A stretch of 64,000 nt of DNA, taken from positions 4,558,001 to 4,622,000 of the forward strand of contig JABWDB010000005.1 of assembly GCA_019614645.1 (NCBI GenBank), given 5' to 3'. Shown in pieces: positions 25,001 through 36,600 of the stretch. The stretch is from Stratiolaelaps scimitus (Eukaryota; Arthropoda; Arachnida; Mesostigmata; Laelapidae). How positions within the stretch are numbered: position 1 is the stretch's first letter; each line of letters begins with the position of its first letter. The notes beneath the pieces were generated by a model. The model saw nothing but the letters and a program-made list of their open reading frames with translations. It made no database searches and was not told the DNA's origin. The translations under genes were made by a program, and so were the position numbers.

Positions 25001-27353
25001 CCCTTCAACAAAATATTTCGGTTGCGGGAATATTGGACCTTTTGAGCTTTAATTTTCAGGTGTCCTGGCTTGGCCTACGACATCAACAATATGGATGATT
25101 ACTGTAAGCCAGACACCGACCCCATACGATCGTTCCTTGTCGGTGCCTGCGAGCAGCGTATGCAGGAACTTAATACGGTGTACACGCGAGAGGCAAGATA
25201 ATTCAACATGCTAATTGTGCCATTTCATTAGGAAAATATGAAACTCCACGATGAACTGTCCAAGACAATTACTAATTGGCTACCAACATGTGTAAACAAC
25301 TCCCTGACAAAAATCAATCTTAGATTCTTATTTTATACGAGCACACCCGTATACCTGCCACGAGCCTCCATATTTAGTTATGGCTCAGCCTTAGCTCACA
25401 ATCGTATGGAATCTATCTCAACTGGGCCATCAACGCGCTTTGTTTGGAACATTATTTAGGTGACACGTTACCTGTTCTCGACACCGATGAAACCCGGGAA
25501 GGATCTCCGTGCGATTGACTACCACCGTGGCCGTGACCACGGAATTCCCCCGTACAACCACTGGAGGCACCTCTGTGACCTACGGCCCTACGCGTCGTTT
25601 GACGCGATGAAAAGCGCATGCTCGAATCGTTACGGCAGCCTCATCGATAAATTGAAGTCTTTGTACAAGTCCGTACAAATGTTCCACAAGCCATAAAATG
25701 CAACAGAAGAACACTAACTAGCCTAACAAGACGAACAGATACATAGCCTCACTACCCAAATGAAAATGATTACATATGTGAAGGTCTCGAGGGATTCATT
25801 ATGCCGTTAAACCCGGCAGGGGTACCCAGGGAGGCGAAGCCCTCCCCGGCCTAGAGTGCACGAGCGAGGCTCAGTAAATAGCCAGCTGAACAAAGATACA
25901 TATGAACTTGATTGATTTCACCTCGATCGGCTTGAGGCCGTAAAGGCCAATCACAATTACAGTTGTTGTAAACAGCAAGCGACAATCTTCCTTGAAACTG
26001 CCCTAATGAGCTCCTGTGAGACAAACGTGGCCATTCAAAACCTTTACGATCGTGATTGCGCGTAATTCATGATTTGATCGGGTAAACCGCGTTTCGTTTG
26101 CATTTTAAATACACTATGATACATAACACTGACCATCTGTCTTAGCTATGACTTTGTTCCATTCATCTATTAGCAAACGTACGGCTATAATCGTATGTGT
26201 ATTTATTGTCGTCCAATGTGCTCTTTATAGTAATGAGATCGACGACTTGGATTTTGGTATCGGCGCAATCCTCGAGCCCGTGTCGCCGGGCTCGACATTT
26301 GGCCCTACAGTGACCTGCCTCTTTGGACATCAGTTCAATCGGCTGAAATTCGGTGATCGGTTCTGGTTCGAGAACCCCAAAGTGCCAACGGCTTTTACTA
26401 GGGGTATGATGGAGTTTTTCTTTCTTACAGAATGAACGTAGATTTTTTGTCAAAAGAGGGGCCCAGTGCCTATATATATATGGACGATATCTCCTGTGAG
26501 AGCATCTTACAGAAGGTCCCGTCCATACACTGCTAAGTCATATAGGCCGCAAGCGCTTTCAAAAAGCAGCTCCACTACTGTGATGACAGCAAACGAAAGT
26601 TTTCTTTCCTTGTTTATTTCTTGCTGTCTCTCTTCAGCCCAACTGGGCAACATCTACAAAACCACGTTGGCGGGCCTCATCTGCGCCAACACCGATGTTC
26701 AGCGAATCCAGCGAAATGTCTTCGTCGTTTCGGGGTAAGCCGACTTTGGTTCTATTTGTCGTTCATTGTCTTACCGCATCGCAAGTCATCTTCCACTGAA
26801 GTAGCTCTGTCAACGAGCCAGCGCCAAAATACAAACTGAGACAAGCCGCACGTTCAAAGCCTGTCGTGGAGAGGATTCCTCCCCGCCCTCACATTTAGTT
26901 TAGTAACGCACTCATATGGATAAGTGCCGAGACATGTCTAATCGGAGAAGGGTTCGGGCCAGCCATCAACAGCCAAGGCAGTGTAATCGAAATTGAGCGC
27001 TAGTTCAAGAACAAGCACAGGCTACAATTGTTGGTTCTTGATTCTTGGATTTGTGCAATAACTGGTTGTAATTGTACCACACACGGTACAACCCGTACCA
27101 CCTCGTGTATACGGCGCTTGTCATCGATTTATGACTCGTGGCGCCTTTGGAATTGAACAAGTGAACTACTATTGCCTTTCGTATTCAATATATTTTATCG
27201 TATTTTACAAAAGTGGAGACGAATGAATGACGGATTTCTATGTTGTTACTTTGTTCTCTACGCGATGCGTTTTCTAGGCCGGCGAATCCCACCGTGAGCT
27301 GTGCAGAACTTCTCGCCCAACAGAACCTTGAGCTAAACTCCTATCGCCACTGA
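18706..27353 (+). CDS. Secreted animal heme peroxidase (peroxinectin / chorion-peroxidase type)
   Basis: Seventeen exons join in one frame to 691 aa: 18706-18821, 19743-19833, 20170-20309, 21265-21389, 21609-21736, 22041-22101, 22434-22589, 22891-23026, 23196-23261, 23594-23774, 24353-24498, 24778-24834, 25060-25177, 25460-25668, 26231-26403, 26638-26734 and 27278-27353. Every junction has GT-AG ends. Residues 1 to about 22 form a signal peptide (MLRLVLAALAVLGLLG...). A propeptide-like acidic and basic stretch follows, then the XPO domain: YRSFDGSCNNL, RLLPPDYAD, distal FGQFLAHE (193-200, His199), TAFIDGSLIYGS, REHNR (catalytic Arg about 368), RKIVGAMIQVITYKEYLP, SLNPSIINTWATAACR|ISHS (proximal His about 452, made by the 24498/24778 splice), YHRGRDHGIP (about 528-537), FGPTVTCLFGHQF and FWFENP. 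The family oxidises halides or phenols with H2O2, or acts in cell adhesion and egg-shell hardening. Oddity: the usual distal D-H-D is A-H-E here. A possible ATTAAA poly(A) signal lies at 27375. Substrate and tissue cannot be inferred. Confidence 0.93.
18985..19110 (-). repeat. Dispersed repeat copy in peroxidase intron 1
   Basis: Read on the minus strand it gives CGGACAAGCGCGC, then CTTTCCTCCTGCAGCGCC, then GCCTTCCTCGGGACA. This is the same order, with high similarity, as 60965-61060 on the plus strand. A run of 12 G lies next to it at about 18977-18990. Confidence 0.65.
19392..19442. repeat. Perfect 24-bp hairpin in peroxidase intron 1
   Basis: The left arm 19392-19415 (T9-G-T6-CCAGCTGA) and the right arm 19419-19442 are exact reverse complements around a CCC loop. 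The centre AGCTGACCCTCAGCT is the head motif of the dispersed repeat family. Confidence 0.85.
19443..19602 (+). repeat. tRNA-like / dispersed repeat segment in peroxidase intron 1
   Basis: At about 19479-19495 the sequence ACGGGGTCGATCCCCGT can form a tRNA T-arm (5-bp stem, 7-nt loop) and fits a loose polymerase III B box. After a G-run (about 19520-19531) comes GTACCGTGGACGTTAAATGT CGGCTG, shared with 13170-13192 and with 57900-57955 in reverse. It reads like a SINE body, but no full tRNA fold is present. Confidence 0.5.
20645..20709. repeat. 31-bp near-perfect hairpin in peroxidase intron 3
   Basis: The left arm 20645-20675 and the right arm 20679-20709 pair with one mismatch around a GGG loop. 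The arm begins ATGTTCTTCCAT. It lies in the non-coding part between exons 3 and 4. Confidence 0.85.
24085..24240 (+). mobile_element. tRNA-derived SINE-like element in peroxidase intron 10
   Basis: The segment CTCTGGCTGTAAAAAGCCAG can form an anticodon-arm-like stem. AGGTTCGAATCCCGT at about 24148-24162 fits a polymerase III B box. A body ATATAAGAGAACTTAAGCAT follows, reaching TCAATAAAACC, and the element ends in a CCTTA repeat. The body (about 24171-24228) reappears almost unchanged on the opposite strand at 47758-47822, which supports a dispersed element. The tRNA-like head is not a functional tRNA: position 33 of the putative anticodon loop is G and the T-stem has mismatches. Confidence 0.7.
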
Positions 27354-28474
27354 TCATGAGGGACGAAATTCAAAATTAAATCCAAAAAAAAACTCCGAGC
27401 AGTTAAATACAACTGGTCTTGTCTTGTCTGTGAATGTACATACATTTATTTCTTCAGGGCATACCTACAAAGGGTTCCATGACAGATGTGATAGATGTAC
27501 GATTTATTGTGTTCGGATATATTCAACAAATATTAAACATAGTAGAAAGATCGTTTTTTCGAAGCTATAACAAACATTGCGCAATACATTGTACAAGCGT
27601 TATAAATCCTGACGATACTGTTAGCCTATACGTGAGGGATATATAAGGGATTTAATGATCTCTGTCCCTTTGTTCATTTAAGAGTGATGAGTTAAGTTGT
27701 TGATTGAACGAAGTAGGAGGCGCCATCGGCGCAGTGCTGTCGAAGGTTGATTCCACTCGCGCACTGGACCTCCTCGATCCGAAGTCCTATCTATCACGTT
27801 AAACGGGAACCAGTTCGATACGCAACGACCTCACGAATATCGAATGAACTCAGTGGGTAGGACATTCTCTACAAAATTGCGATGAAAAAGAACTTGAGGT
27901 AAACGCGAAATCTCTCGTTATACATTTGTCTGGAAGGCAGTCCAGCCAGTCCCTCTACGCAAACGTAACGAGAGCAAATAATTAGCACTAGAGCAATTTT
28001 CATGAAGGAGCTTCGATCACATTTTCGATTCATTATTTCGTATATCGAACGAACACACTCGGTGCGCTATCACAATAGCCATGTAATTCGTACACCATTA
28101 TGTGGTCTAGTTTATGCCTGCACTTAGGTAGACCCAGGCAGAAGGAGTGTCTCCGTTCTTTGTAGCAACACTAAATTTAGTGTCGATTGTTCCTTCGCGA
28201 AGTAAGACTTTTTATTCGGGTATTACTGATTATTCTAAAAAGCGAATAATAATTTTCTCAGTAATAATTGATCATTTAATTAACGTTATAATTGTTATTA
28301 TTGGTCAATAGGGCTACTCACTTGTAATCATGTTAAGATGGCTAGACATTCAACTGTTTATGTCTCGTAGTGTCGATATCCACTGGATCGTTAGCTGTTA
28401 CAAGACTAACCACGAGTCACATGTATCACCGCCGTAGTCAGGGCACCGCGATAGTACTCGCGCCATTGTCCACG

Positions 28475-28475
<1 letters not shown>

Positions 28476-28509
<34 letters not shown>
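28476..28509. repeat. (TA)n microsatellite
   Basis: An uninterrupted alternating TA tract of about 34 bp in the spacer between two convergent genes. Confidence 0.9.
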
Positions 28510-28510
<1 letters not shown>

Positions 28511-30125
28511 CAACTTGAACTCTACCAGTGCTGCACGTTTCGCTGTTAATGACATTTCCGTGACACTCGTAATTATTGATTAGTTTTAACATCTCCGCAA
28601 TGATAGTTTACTTATCTTCGGGTGGGAAGATTGTTCATTGTGAATTTCAACGAAGGATCACGCAACTTCTACAACAGGATGTTTCGATTGTCCCACCTGG
28701 TAACTATGTGATCCAACTAAACAATAGTTTCGTTCTTACAAATACTATGACTAACATCGCTCTTCTCATTTATAATCAATTCTTTAATCAAGTTAGTCGA
28801 CGAGATAGGTAAACCCGGAGAAACGATTTCATATGCGAAAGGGCGACAGATGAGGTGGTAGCCTGCACGATACCATATTCGAGAATGTCCCTAGCACAGC
28901 TAGACTATACCGGTTTGAGGAGCGTTCTACACACAGAAACTAGCTGAGTACGGAAAACATCACTACAACAGCGACAAAGAAACTTTTCAATAAATAATCT
29001 TATCTTATTATTTAACGAGCGGGACTAGAGCAATTCTAGTAATCATATTCAACATAATCTGCAATACCGAACAAAAGAAAACGTGGAATTGCAAATAAAC
29101 CAATAAAGCTTTACCTCTTACCAACGATGAATCGCTCTGACCAATGAAGAAAAGAGAACTCCAAGTTGATTTTAAAAGTAAATTATATATAAGCCTTACT
29201 TTATTTTTCGTGTATCTATTCGAGTTAAGTAGCGCAAATTGCATATTCATATAACAACATAGTTGTAATTGCTGCCTCCATGGATAACAGTAACGATAGT
29301 GTAAACCTATGAATTATATACGCTCGTACACATTTATACTCCATAATCGTAAACCCATCTAGTGTAGCCCTGTGATCTGCTATTGGCAGACACTTTCGAC
29401 CTGCAACAAATGTCAATCTCGATGAACTCGTGAACAAAAAATCGAGCCGTCCCGGCGCGCCGCCCCAGGTCGTTGAGTGTTTATCCGTTTGTATGAGCCT
29501 TTAACAAGGGTGTCTGCCACCGAAACCAATTTGCTGTGAAGTTAAACACAATACTCGCTAATACTGTTATCACACGCACTGGGCGTCACACGCACCAAAT
29601 TAGTCACTAAATGTTAGTCGTAAGTAATAATGTAATTATTATTGTCAGACGGAATGAATGCTCAGTCACAAAAAGGCCGGAAACCAGACTATTTCCATGA
29701 GCAGCTATGAGGGAGCAGCCTCCTCGAATGTCCTCCTACTCAGCTGTTTCTCATAAATGTATATGTAAGTATTATTGCGGCGTTGACTGCTCACAATAGC
29801 GCTGCACACTGCACACACGTTACAGTGCAGCTTACTGCACAACTAAGCGCGAAGCTTTGAACTCTGAAGGGGACATACGGGATGAACTATTATAAGATTT
29901 CCTCCCCTATACGGACGTTCTCACTCGAGCACATTTACGCTTAGATTTGAGACCTGACGATTAGAATTGCACACGATACAGAAGACAGAACGTATACGAT
30001 GCTGTGTCAAGGCCAACCTTTTTCGATGTGATTTTTTCCGCTTTCTCTTTGCGGTACGTGCCCGTTAGTAGCTTCTGCTCATGTTTCGAACCGTGAAACA
30101 CACTTTCCTCTTGACCTTTTCAGCG

Positions 30126-30127
<2 letters not shown>

Positions 30128-30162
<35 letters not shown>
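30128..30162. repeat. (TA)n-(TG)n microsatellite
   Basis: A TA tract of about 35 bp runs into a short TG run (to about 30170). It lies about 230 bp downstream of the kinase stop codon, possibly in its 3' UTR. Confidence 0.9.
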
Positions 30163-30171
<9 letters not shown>

Positions 30172-30390
30172 ATATATCTCGAGCACTACAATTATTGCTG
30201 AATCTAATTTTGATTAGATTCTCGAAAATTGAGTTAACGACCACCGTGGTGCTGGCAGACGAATCACGTCACCTTAACGAGGTTTGTATCGGCTAGATAT
30301 CACATTTTGTCGCGGCTGCTTCTGATGTGTCGAACCGCGAAGTCGATTTTCTATGCGAGTGTTTGTCAACATTAGGCCCAGAACGAGACT

Positions 30391-33300
30391 TCACGGATTA
30401 TCCAATCTATCCATCTCGGCGACGTGCTCGAAGTACTGTTGAAGAGACACTCTTGCCATGGACGCCTCGGGGCGAATGTTTCTATTCGTGTCCTTACAAC
30501 GGATGCCGAGATTGAAAAGCCCCTCTGTGACAACCGTTGGCGGATGAGGCAACCGCTGGTCGACCGCCTGTAAACAGCCAAAAATCATCGATGGGAAACC
30601 GGACCCCATAATTATTCTTGTGTGTGTGACAGTTTGGATCATGTAAACGCGTCGCCACAATTTTCTTCTAACTCAGTTTTACATAGATGCGATCTGCTAG
30701 CGGAGAGAAATTACCTCTACCTGTGTTCAACTGCAATAGCCCGCTCTGCTGGTGGCTTAATAAGATGGAACTGTGGCGGACGACACCGTCATATACTATT
30801 TTTACTTCATCGTAATTTGGATGTCAATTAAAAGCCAACTTCGAATAAAACAAAGTTTTTATCGAACGCATGTACCCCAGACCTTGCATAAATATTCCCA
30901 AACTCGGTTCAGATGGTTAAAACCGCTCGGGCGACTCCCGCTAACGCTGTTCGTGGTATTTCATTGCACGCTACCGATACGGCTGTGTCGACGTGGTGTA
31001 CCTGTTGGGCGTCTAGGTTATCGACGTAATCAGTAATATGCACATGGTCCCTCATGGCATCGAAGACTCTCTGGCCGGTGAGAATCTCCAGGACGACCAC
31101 GCCGAATGAGTACATGTCTGACTTCACCGTGACGTCACCGCGGAGGACCTCCAGCGGCATGTAATCAGGGGTACCTGGGCAGATGTGCGTGATGGACGTG
31201 TCGAAGCTCTTCTTTTCTCGTGAAAGACCGAAGTCACCTAAAACGCAGCAGAAACGGATACACTCTGTGAAAAGGTTCGATGGAGAGCATACGAATCGCA
31301 CCCAACAGCGAATAAAGATAGCCCTGCACAGGACGAAGAACTTTTCCACTTTTTCCAACAGTTCGCAATGAGGCCTTTTTGTTTTCAACTACTCAGGAAA
31401 AACGGAAAATGACCACGTTTGATCTTGAAAAGACAACAAACGGACGGTGCATAATGCACTATTTAGACCACAAGCATGATAGGCAACCAATGTAATCGTA
31501 ATTCATACTGCAAATCCGGATTGGTCAATAGCATATGTGCCGTTATTCGGTCTTTGATATATTTATCTGTATATAGACTTTCCATTGGTCTATCGAGCGG
31601 CTCCATTTAGCTGAGCAATCTGTCCAATTCACTCTGAATGTTACAGCGAGAAACAAACAACTTTGGAATTATTATAGCATGGAAATTACCCAGGAACTAC
31701 AGTTCAGTTACAGTATGAGTGCCATGTGTTGGCTATATAGCTAACTAAAACAGTTCTAGTTAAACCGGCGGCGAAAAGGCGATTAAAAAGAAAAAACTTC
31801 GTTCGTCATACCCAATAAAGCGTTCATGTCGTCGTCAAGAAGGATATTCGCAGGTTTAACGTCCCGGTGAATAATCGCCGGCCTCAATGAGTGCATATGC
31901 TCGAGCGCGGCAGCCACGTCTCGCAGAACTCGCAGCCTCAGCCACCAGGGTAACACCTCTCTTCGCAATTTGTGTTGGAGATTGCCATTCCTCATGTACC
32001 TGTAATAAGGGTGACACCACGGGAAGCACTGAGAAAATGTCTCCAAATGTCGCCGATTGTATCAATGTTTGCATTCATGTTACGCCCTTGGCCAATATTC
32101 ATTAAGTCAGTCGACAATACGGGTCGAATTAGGTTAGTAACCCTGCTAACTCAGTATTGTCACTTTTGTCACCCTATGTGAAATCGATAAAATAGGTATG
32201 TAAAATAGATGATAAAATCAAATTAATTGGCCTACAGTTTTATTTTATATATATATTATATATGACGAACGGGTAATAATTACGCTTGCTCAGACATACA
32301 GTAACAAATATATTATGACTGACTGTTAAAATAGTACTAATAACGACAACGATAATAATAATAAATTAATGAGAAGTAGGCATTCTCACACCTGCACTCA
32401 CCTCGTAATGATACACCGCTGGTCGCCTTGATCGACGACTCCGCAGAGCGACAACAAATTCGGATGATTGAGTTTTGCCAATGTTTTGATCTCACGGAAG
32501 AAGAGCTCGCCTTCCTCGTGATTCTTAAACCTTTTGACGGCCATCTCCTGTCCATCGATCATCACCCGGTACACATCACCGAAGTTGCCCTCCCCCACCT
32601 TGTTGACGCTGTTCATCGAGAAATTGTCAGTCGCTTGCGCCACGCTATCAAAGCATAGCTGGTACACACCATCGAGGTATGGCTGTAGATTGGCAGCGTC
32701 AATAATCATGTCGTCTGTGAGCTCGCATACGAGTGAGGCTTGGTGGATGTCGTCTTCGGTGACACCCAGTCCTCTGGCCAGTTGCGATGCGATCCTCACC
32801 TGTTTAATGTCCATGAGCAAGTTGTATAGGTCGCGTATCGTGGGACGATTTCGGCCGGTTGTAGACCACGTCTTCACAATCTCATCGGTTGGACTTACGC
32901 CCGTGTTGCCGGATAGAAGTCGAATGCGATTGTCGTCGAACAGAGGCTCCTCCGGCTGCCGGTCAGGATGCTTAATCTCTGCCGCGAGAGCTTGCCAACC
33001 GCGATTTGCGTCGAGCTCTTTGGTGACAGTTCGCCGAGTTTTCGCTTCTAGGTGGCGCAGTTCCACGTCCATCTTGTCACTTTGCTGAGACGCGCCTCGC
33101 GTGCTGTTTCTTCCCGACATGAGCGTGGTTGAACCCAGCCTGGCCTCACTCAGCTTGCGCAGTTTGTCCTCGAGCATACCAATCGATGTCAATTCGACAG
33201 AGCAAGGTGTAACGTGAGCGGCGGGGCTAGGTGTTCGACGAGGTGATGCCGAAGGTACACGCAATTGCGGTGGTGGCCTTGAGATAACCTGGGCCGGGCT

Positions 33301-33688
33301 TGCAGGGGCAATGTTGTTCTTCGGGTGTACAGCAGCCGTACGGCCGTCCCGCGACCGAGTCTCGTTGTCGGTGCCAAGGGCCGACGGCGAGAAGTCATCC
33401 TCAAAGTATGACCCATGAAATCCATTGGACTCATTGGAATTAAGCAATTGTGAGACGGACCGATTTGAACCGGTTGACGCCTCCCGACCGCCCACGTGGC
33501 GAGTGAACAAGCGTTTCAGAATGCTCATGTGGCCGTCGATGTGAACGGGATATCGTCGACTTGCTCGGAGAAGCACAGCAGACCTGCAATGAAGATTGGG
33601 TGGATAGTTTATGGGTCGGGCCGTGTCGGCAACAAACTCACGAACGACGCCTGCTTAGGACCGAATGTCGAAAATTTTCATTGGCCAT
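30391..33688 (-). CDS. IRAK/Pelle-type death-domain serine/threonine kinase
   Basis: In this family the death domain binds MyD88 or Tube and the kinase relays Toll/IL-1R signals in the cytoplasm. Minus-strand exons are 33688-33642, 33583-32402, 31999-31812, 31237-31002 and 30567-30391, all in phase, giving 609 aa. If the 58-bp first intron is not used, the ATG at 33528 gives 575 aa. Residues 1 to about 185 are Ser/Pro/Arg-rich without a clear fold. The death domain is at about 187-286, with GWQALAAEI and TDEIVKTWSTTGRNRPTIRD LYNLL. The kinase spans about 334-600: GEGNFGDVY loop, MAVK lysine, IIHRDVKPANILL, GDFGLS, KSDMYSFGVVVLEILTG. HRD resembles IRAK4 more than the HGD of IRAK1 or Pelle. Oddities: the N-terminal extension is long (human IRAK4 has 460 aa and starts with the death domain), the family's gatekeeper Tyr seems to be Thr (CIITRYM), and APE reads PLE (YMPLEVLRG). 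The last exon supplies the kinase C-terminal helices (LFNLGIRCKDTNRNIRPE). No frame damage is seen. Confidence 0.92.
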
Positions 33689-36600
33689 TCCACCCTGCCC
33701 GCATTCACGCACTAACTCAGACGATATGGCCCACATTATTTAACGTCACACTGTACATTATTGGTATTACGAAAAAGCTGTGCAACCAAATGGTTCGTTC
33801 AATATGTGCACGTACCCCAATAATCATTATTATTACTATTATAATAATGATAATTATCCATAAGGATTACCATTTACTGAGACACTGCTATCGTGCAAGT
33901 ATGATCATTGGGCGATTTGTGCACAGTAACAACACTGACTTGCCAAAACTAGACACATGAAACTCATAGCAAAAACAAGAAAAAAACAACAAAGACGGAC
34001 ACGAACAGCTGATCAAGTGATGCAAACAGATAATCACTGATAAGCTCCTGCTGATACTGGTACACTCCCGCGTCGGCCGCTCGCAAATCACACGCTGTTA
34101 GGTGAACTCGCAGCAGATCGATTTTTCGACAGACGACCTCTATGGAAGGAATACTGCGACATTGCCAGATCAGCGGCAACCGGTCTCGCAATCAAACTGT
34201 CTACTACAACATTGGCAAAAAGGACACAGTTGTGTTCATGTTCATAGCCGCTACGTTCGAGTCGAGCACAGCCAGGACGAATATCGTCAGGACACACGCG
34301 AATAACCGGAACCGAAAGATCCCCGTCATTCTCAAATGCTTTTATTTTGTGTCATGCTCCACCGAATAACATTCCACTTGAGCTAAACAATACGAGCACA
34401 CTTTAACTAAACAATGCGAAACGGGTATCACGAGAAACAATGAATCAAACTTCGATGGGTTTAAGCTGATCCCGACACCGCAACGATTAAGGGGGTAAAT
34501 TGCATGCGTTCTGGCCCTAAACGAAAATACAGAGCATCTAAACAAGTGTAACCGAGGCAACAAAATCCGGAAAGGACAAATAATCCCTTGCGTGGCCCAC
34601 GTGCAATACGGTGCGTATCGTAATGTAACCACTCGGGTGCCACGCTGGGGAATTACCCATCCGCGTACCAAGTGGTCGCCACGAGTAACATTGCACCAGT
34701 TCACCGCTAACGCAATCATGACTTCGGGTAGCGGACAGCGATAGCGATTGAAGACAGGATAGTTTTTCGAGACATTCGATAGGCTTCGACCACTCAGACA
34801 TTAGTTCAAGGAATGGATTAAATGAACGAACGGCAACATGTCGAAGTCGAGAACAGCAAAAACGCTTGAAGGAAAAACATGTTGCAGAGTACAATAGAAG
34901 CGTAGACATCAACGTCGACATTTGGTCGGGACCCCAGTCGAAGCTCCTAAGTTCGATCTGTATTCGATTTCGTGGTGTGTCGATGGAAATTACTTTGCAT
35001 TGTTGCGCCATCTTTAGATATTTACGTATTTTATGTATTTAGTTTGCAACAATAGCGGAATTATGCTAAGCTAACTTTCACTCGAAGCAAAGTGGCCGTT
35101 GAAAGACAAAATATATCAGCCAAGAGAAGTTGCACAGGTTGCGACTCGTGTGATGTTCTTAGTGTAATATCGAGTTTCCGTAATGGAAAATGTGGTAAAG
35201 TATGTAGTATCTAGGGTGGTGTGTGAACTTCTCCTCGCAACATTTCTAGTACGTTACTGTATATCGGCGTTGCTTCATAGGATGAACCCCTTCAAAGGCA
35301 AATCTGCAACGGTGCGAATCGAACGCTAAAGTGCTGCCATGCGAATGCGTCCTGAGAAGTGCCTAATGGGACGAGTACTAGATCCATCCACTACCGAAAA
35401 CCTAACCTAAACAGAACCTAATTGCCAACGAACAACAATACTTTAATATTCAAGCGAGATCGTCCACGTTAGAAAGTATATGCCGCAAATCAAGTCACGG
35501 CAGACCCAACTGAATATAGACCGCAAACAGAGATGGTTGACGCACAAGTTAAACGCATACGCACTACGGCCGGCCCCGCCCTGTGAGTCTGAGTTAACAT
35601 TAAGATCTCGCCCCCGTTGTTTTCGTCTGAAAAACGAGTCTAATATTTAGAGCGATGTATGGGCTCCATACGTTGTCTGAAGAAAGAAGCAATTCGTCCT
35701 GTTTGCAAACTACGATTACATTGTAGCGTTCTTCTATGTGACTATTAACGTACACTATTTAATCAACAAATAGCTGGATCTTCACAACATCATAGCATAG
35801 TGATGTCTCTCATCGGTTGCGAGATTTCACGACACCAACCACCAACTAGCTTCAGCCTATAGCTGTATATTGAACGTTACTTAAGCAACATTATTTGTTA
35901 GTGGACTATCTCTTAACATCTAGTAGTGAACATCTGAGGCTGTTGGTTTAATTTCTGAGAAGTGCTACTTGATACAACTGAATTGGGGGAAATCCCACCT
36001 CTGCCGTCTTCAACGCGGCCACGATCCGACCCACGGCCACTAAACAAATCAACGATTCAAGCGACAACCTGCCTGTGAGCGGGTGCACACGGCAGTTGTC
36101 TGTCTCAGCCAAAAGTTTGTGCTCTACGTCATGTACAGTACGCACCGGTGTCAGTGTCAACTGAGTTGTAGGAGAACTAGCCAGCCGATGGCGTCGTGAT
36201 GTCGAGCTCGCTGAAACCTAGAAAGCGGACCCCTCGGAAATGGCCACTGATTCTATCAACGATTGCACCGCGATCAGAAATCCTCACATTCGACAGCACT
36301 CGCCAAAGTGCGACTTCGAAACAATACACACCTGTATCGGAGTGACACACGTAACAAACGAACTATGAGCACACAGACTGGCCGAGCGTACACGCAACTT
36401 GTCGAAGTTTGGAATTACTTTGAAAATTTGACATGAGCGCGAAATCTGCGTGTCTACAGCTGATGGTGATTACAACGAGTGATGGTGTTTGTTTACCGAG
36501 CGACAGGGAGTCTATCAAGTTCACTCTTGTCCAGCACTGCTGTTAGTTCAGTGTTGCTGGCTCTAGCATAGAAGATGCGACGGCGGCGGCGGCCGCGCCA

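Larger units (their letters stand above)
27354..30390. other. Gap between convergent peroxidase and IRAK-type kinase genes
   Basis: The two flanking genes end towards each other, so the stretch should contain only 3' UTRs and spacer. It holds TA tracts at 28476-28509 and 30128-30162 and many A/T-rich short frames. No gene, RNA gene or known element is recognised. Confidence 0.6.

Noticed and set aside
25238..25459. Coding extension of the peroxidase through 25238-25459.
   Set aside because: The segment lies between a good donor (25178) and a good acceptor (25459). Skipping it joins the conserved ELNT and VTRYLFS parts in phase, and the segment itself has no similarity to peroxidases.
32534..33088. 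184-aa plus-strand frame over the kinase exon.
   Set aside because: It is antisense to the death domain and kinase N-lobe, which are clearly conserved on the minus strand.
34102..34191. Ig-like motif on the minus strand (ACDLRAADAGVYQY).
   Set aside because: Only one short stretch resembles an Ig F-strand. There is no matching first cysteine strand or domain-length frame, so it is most likely chance.
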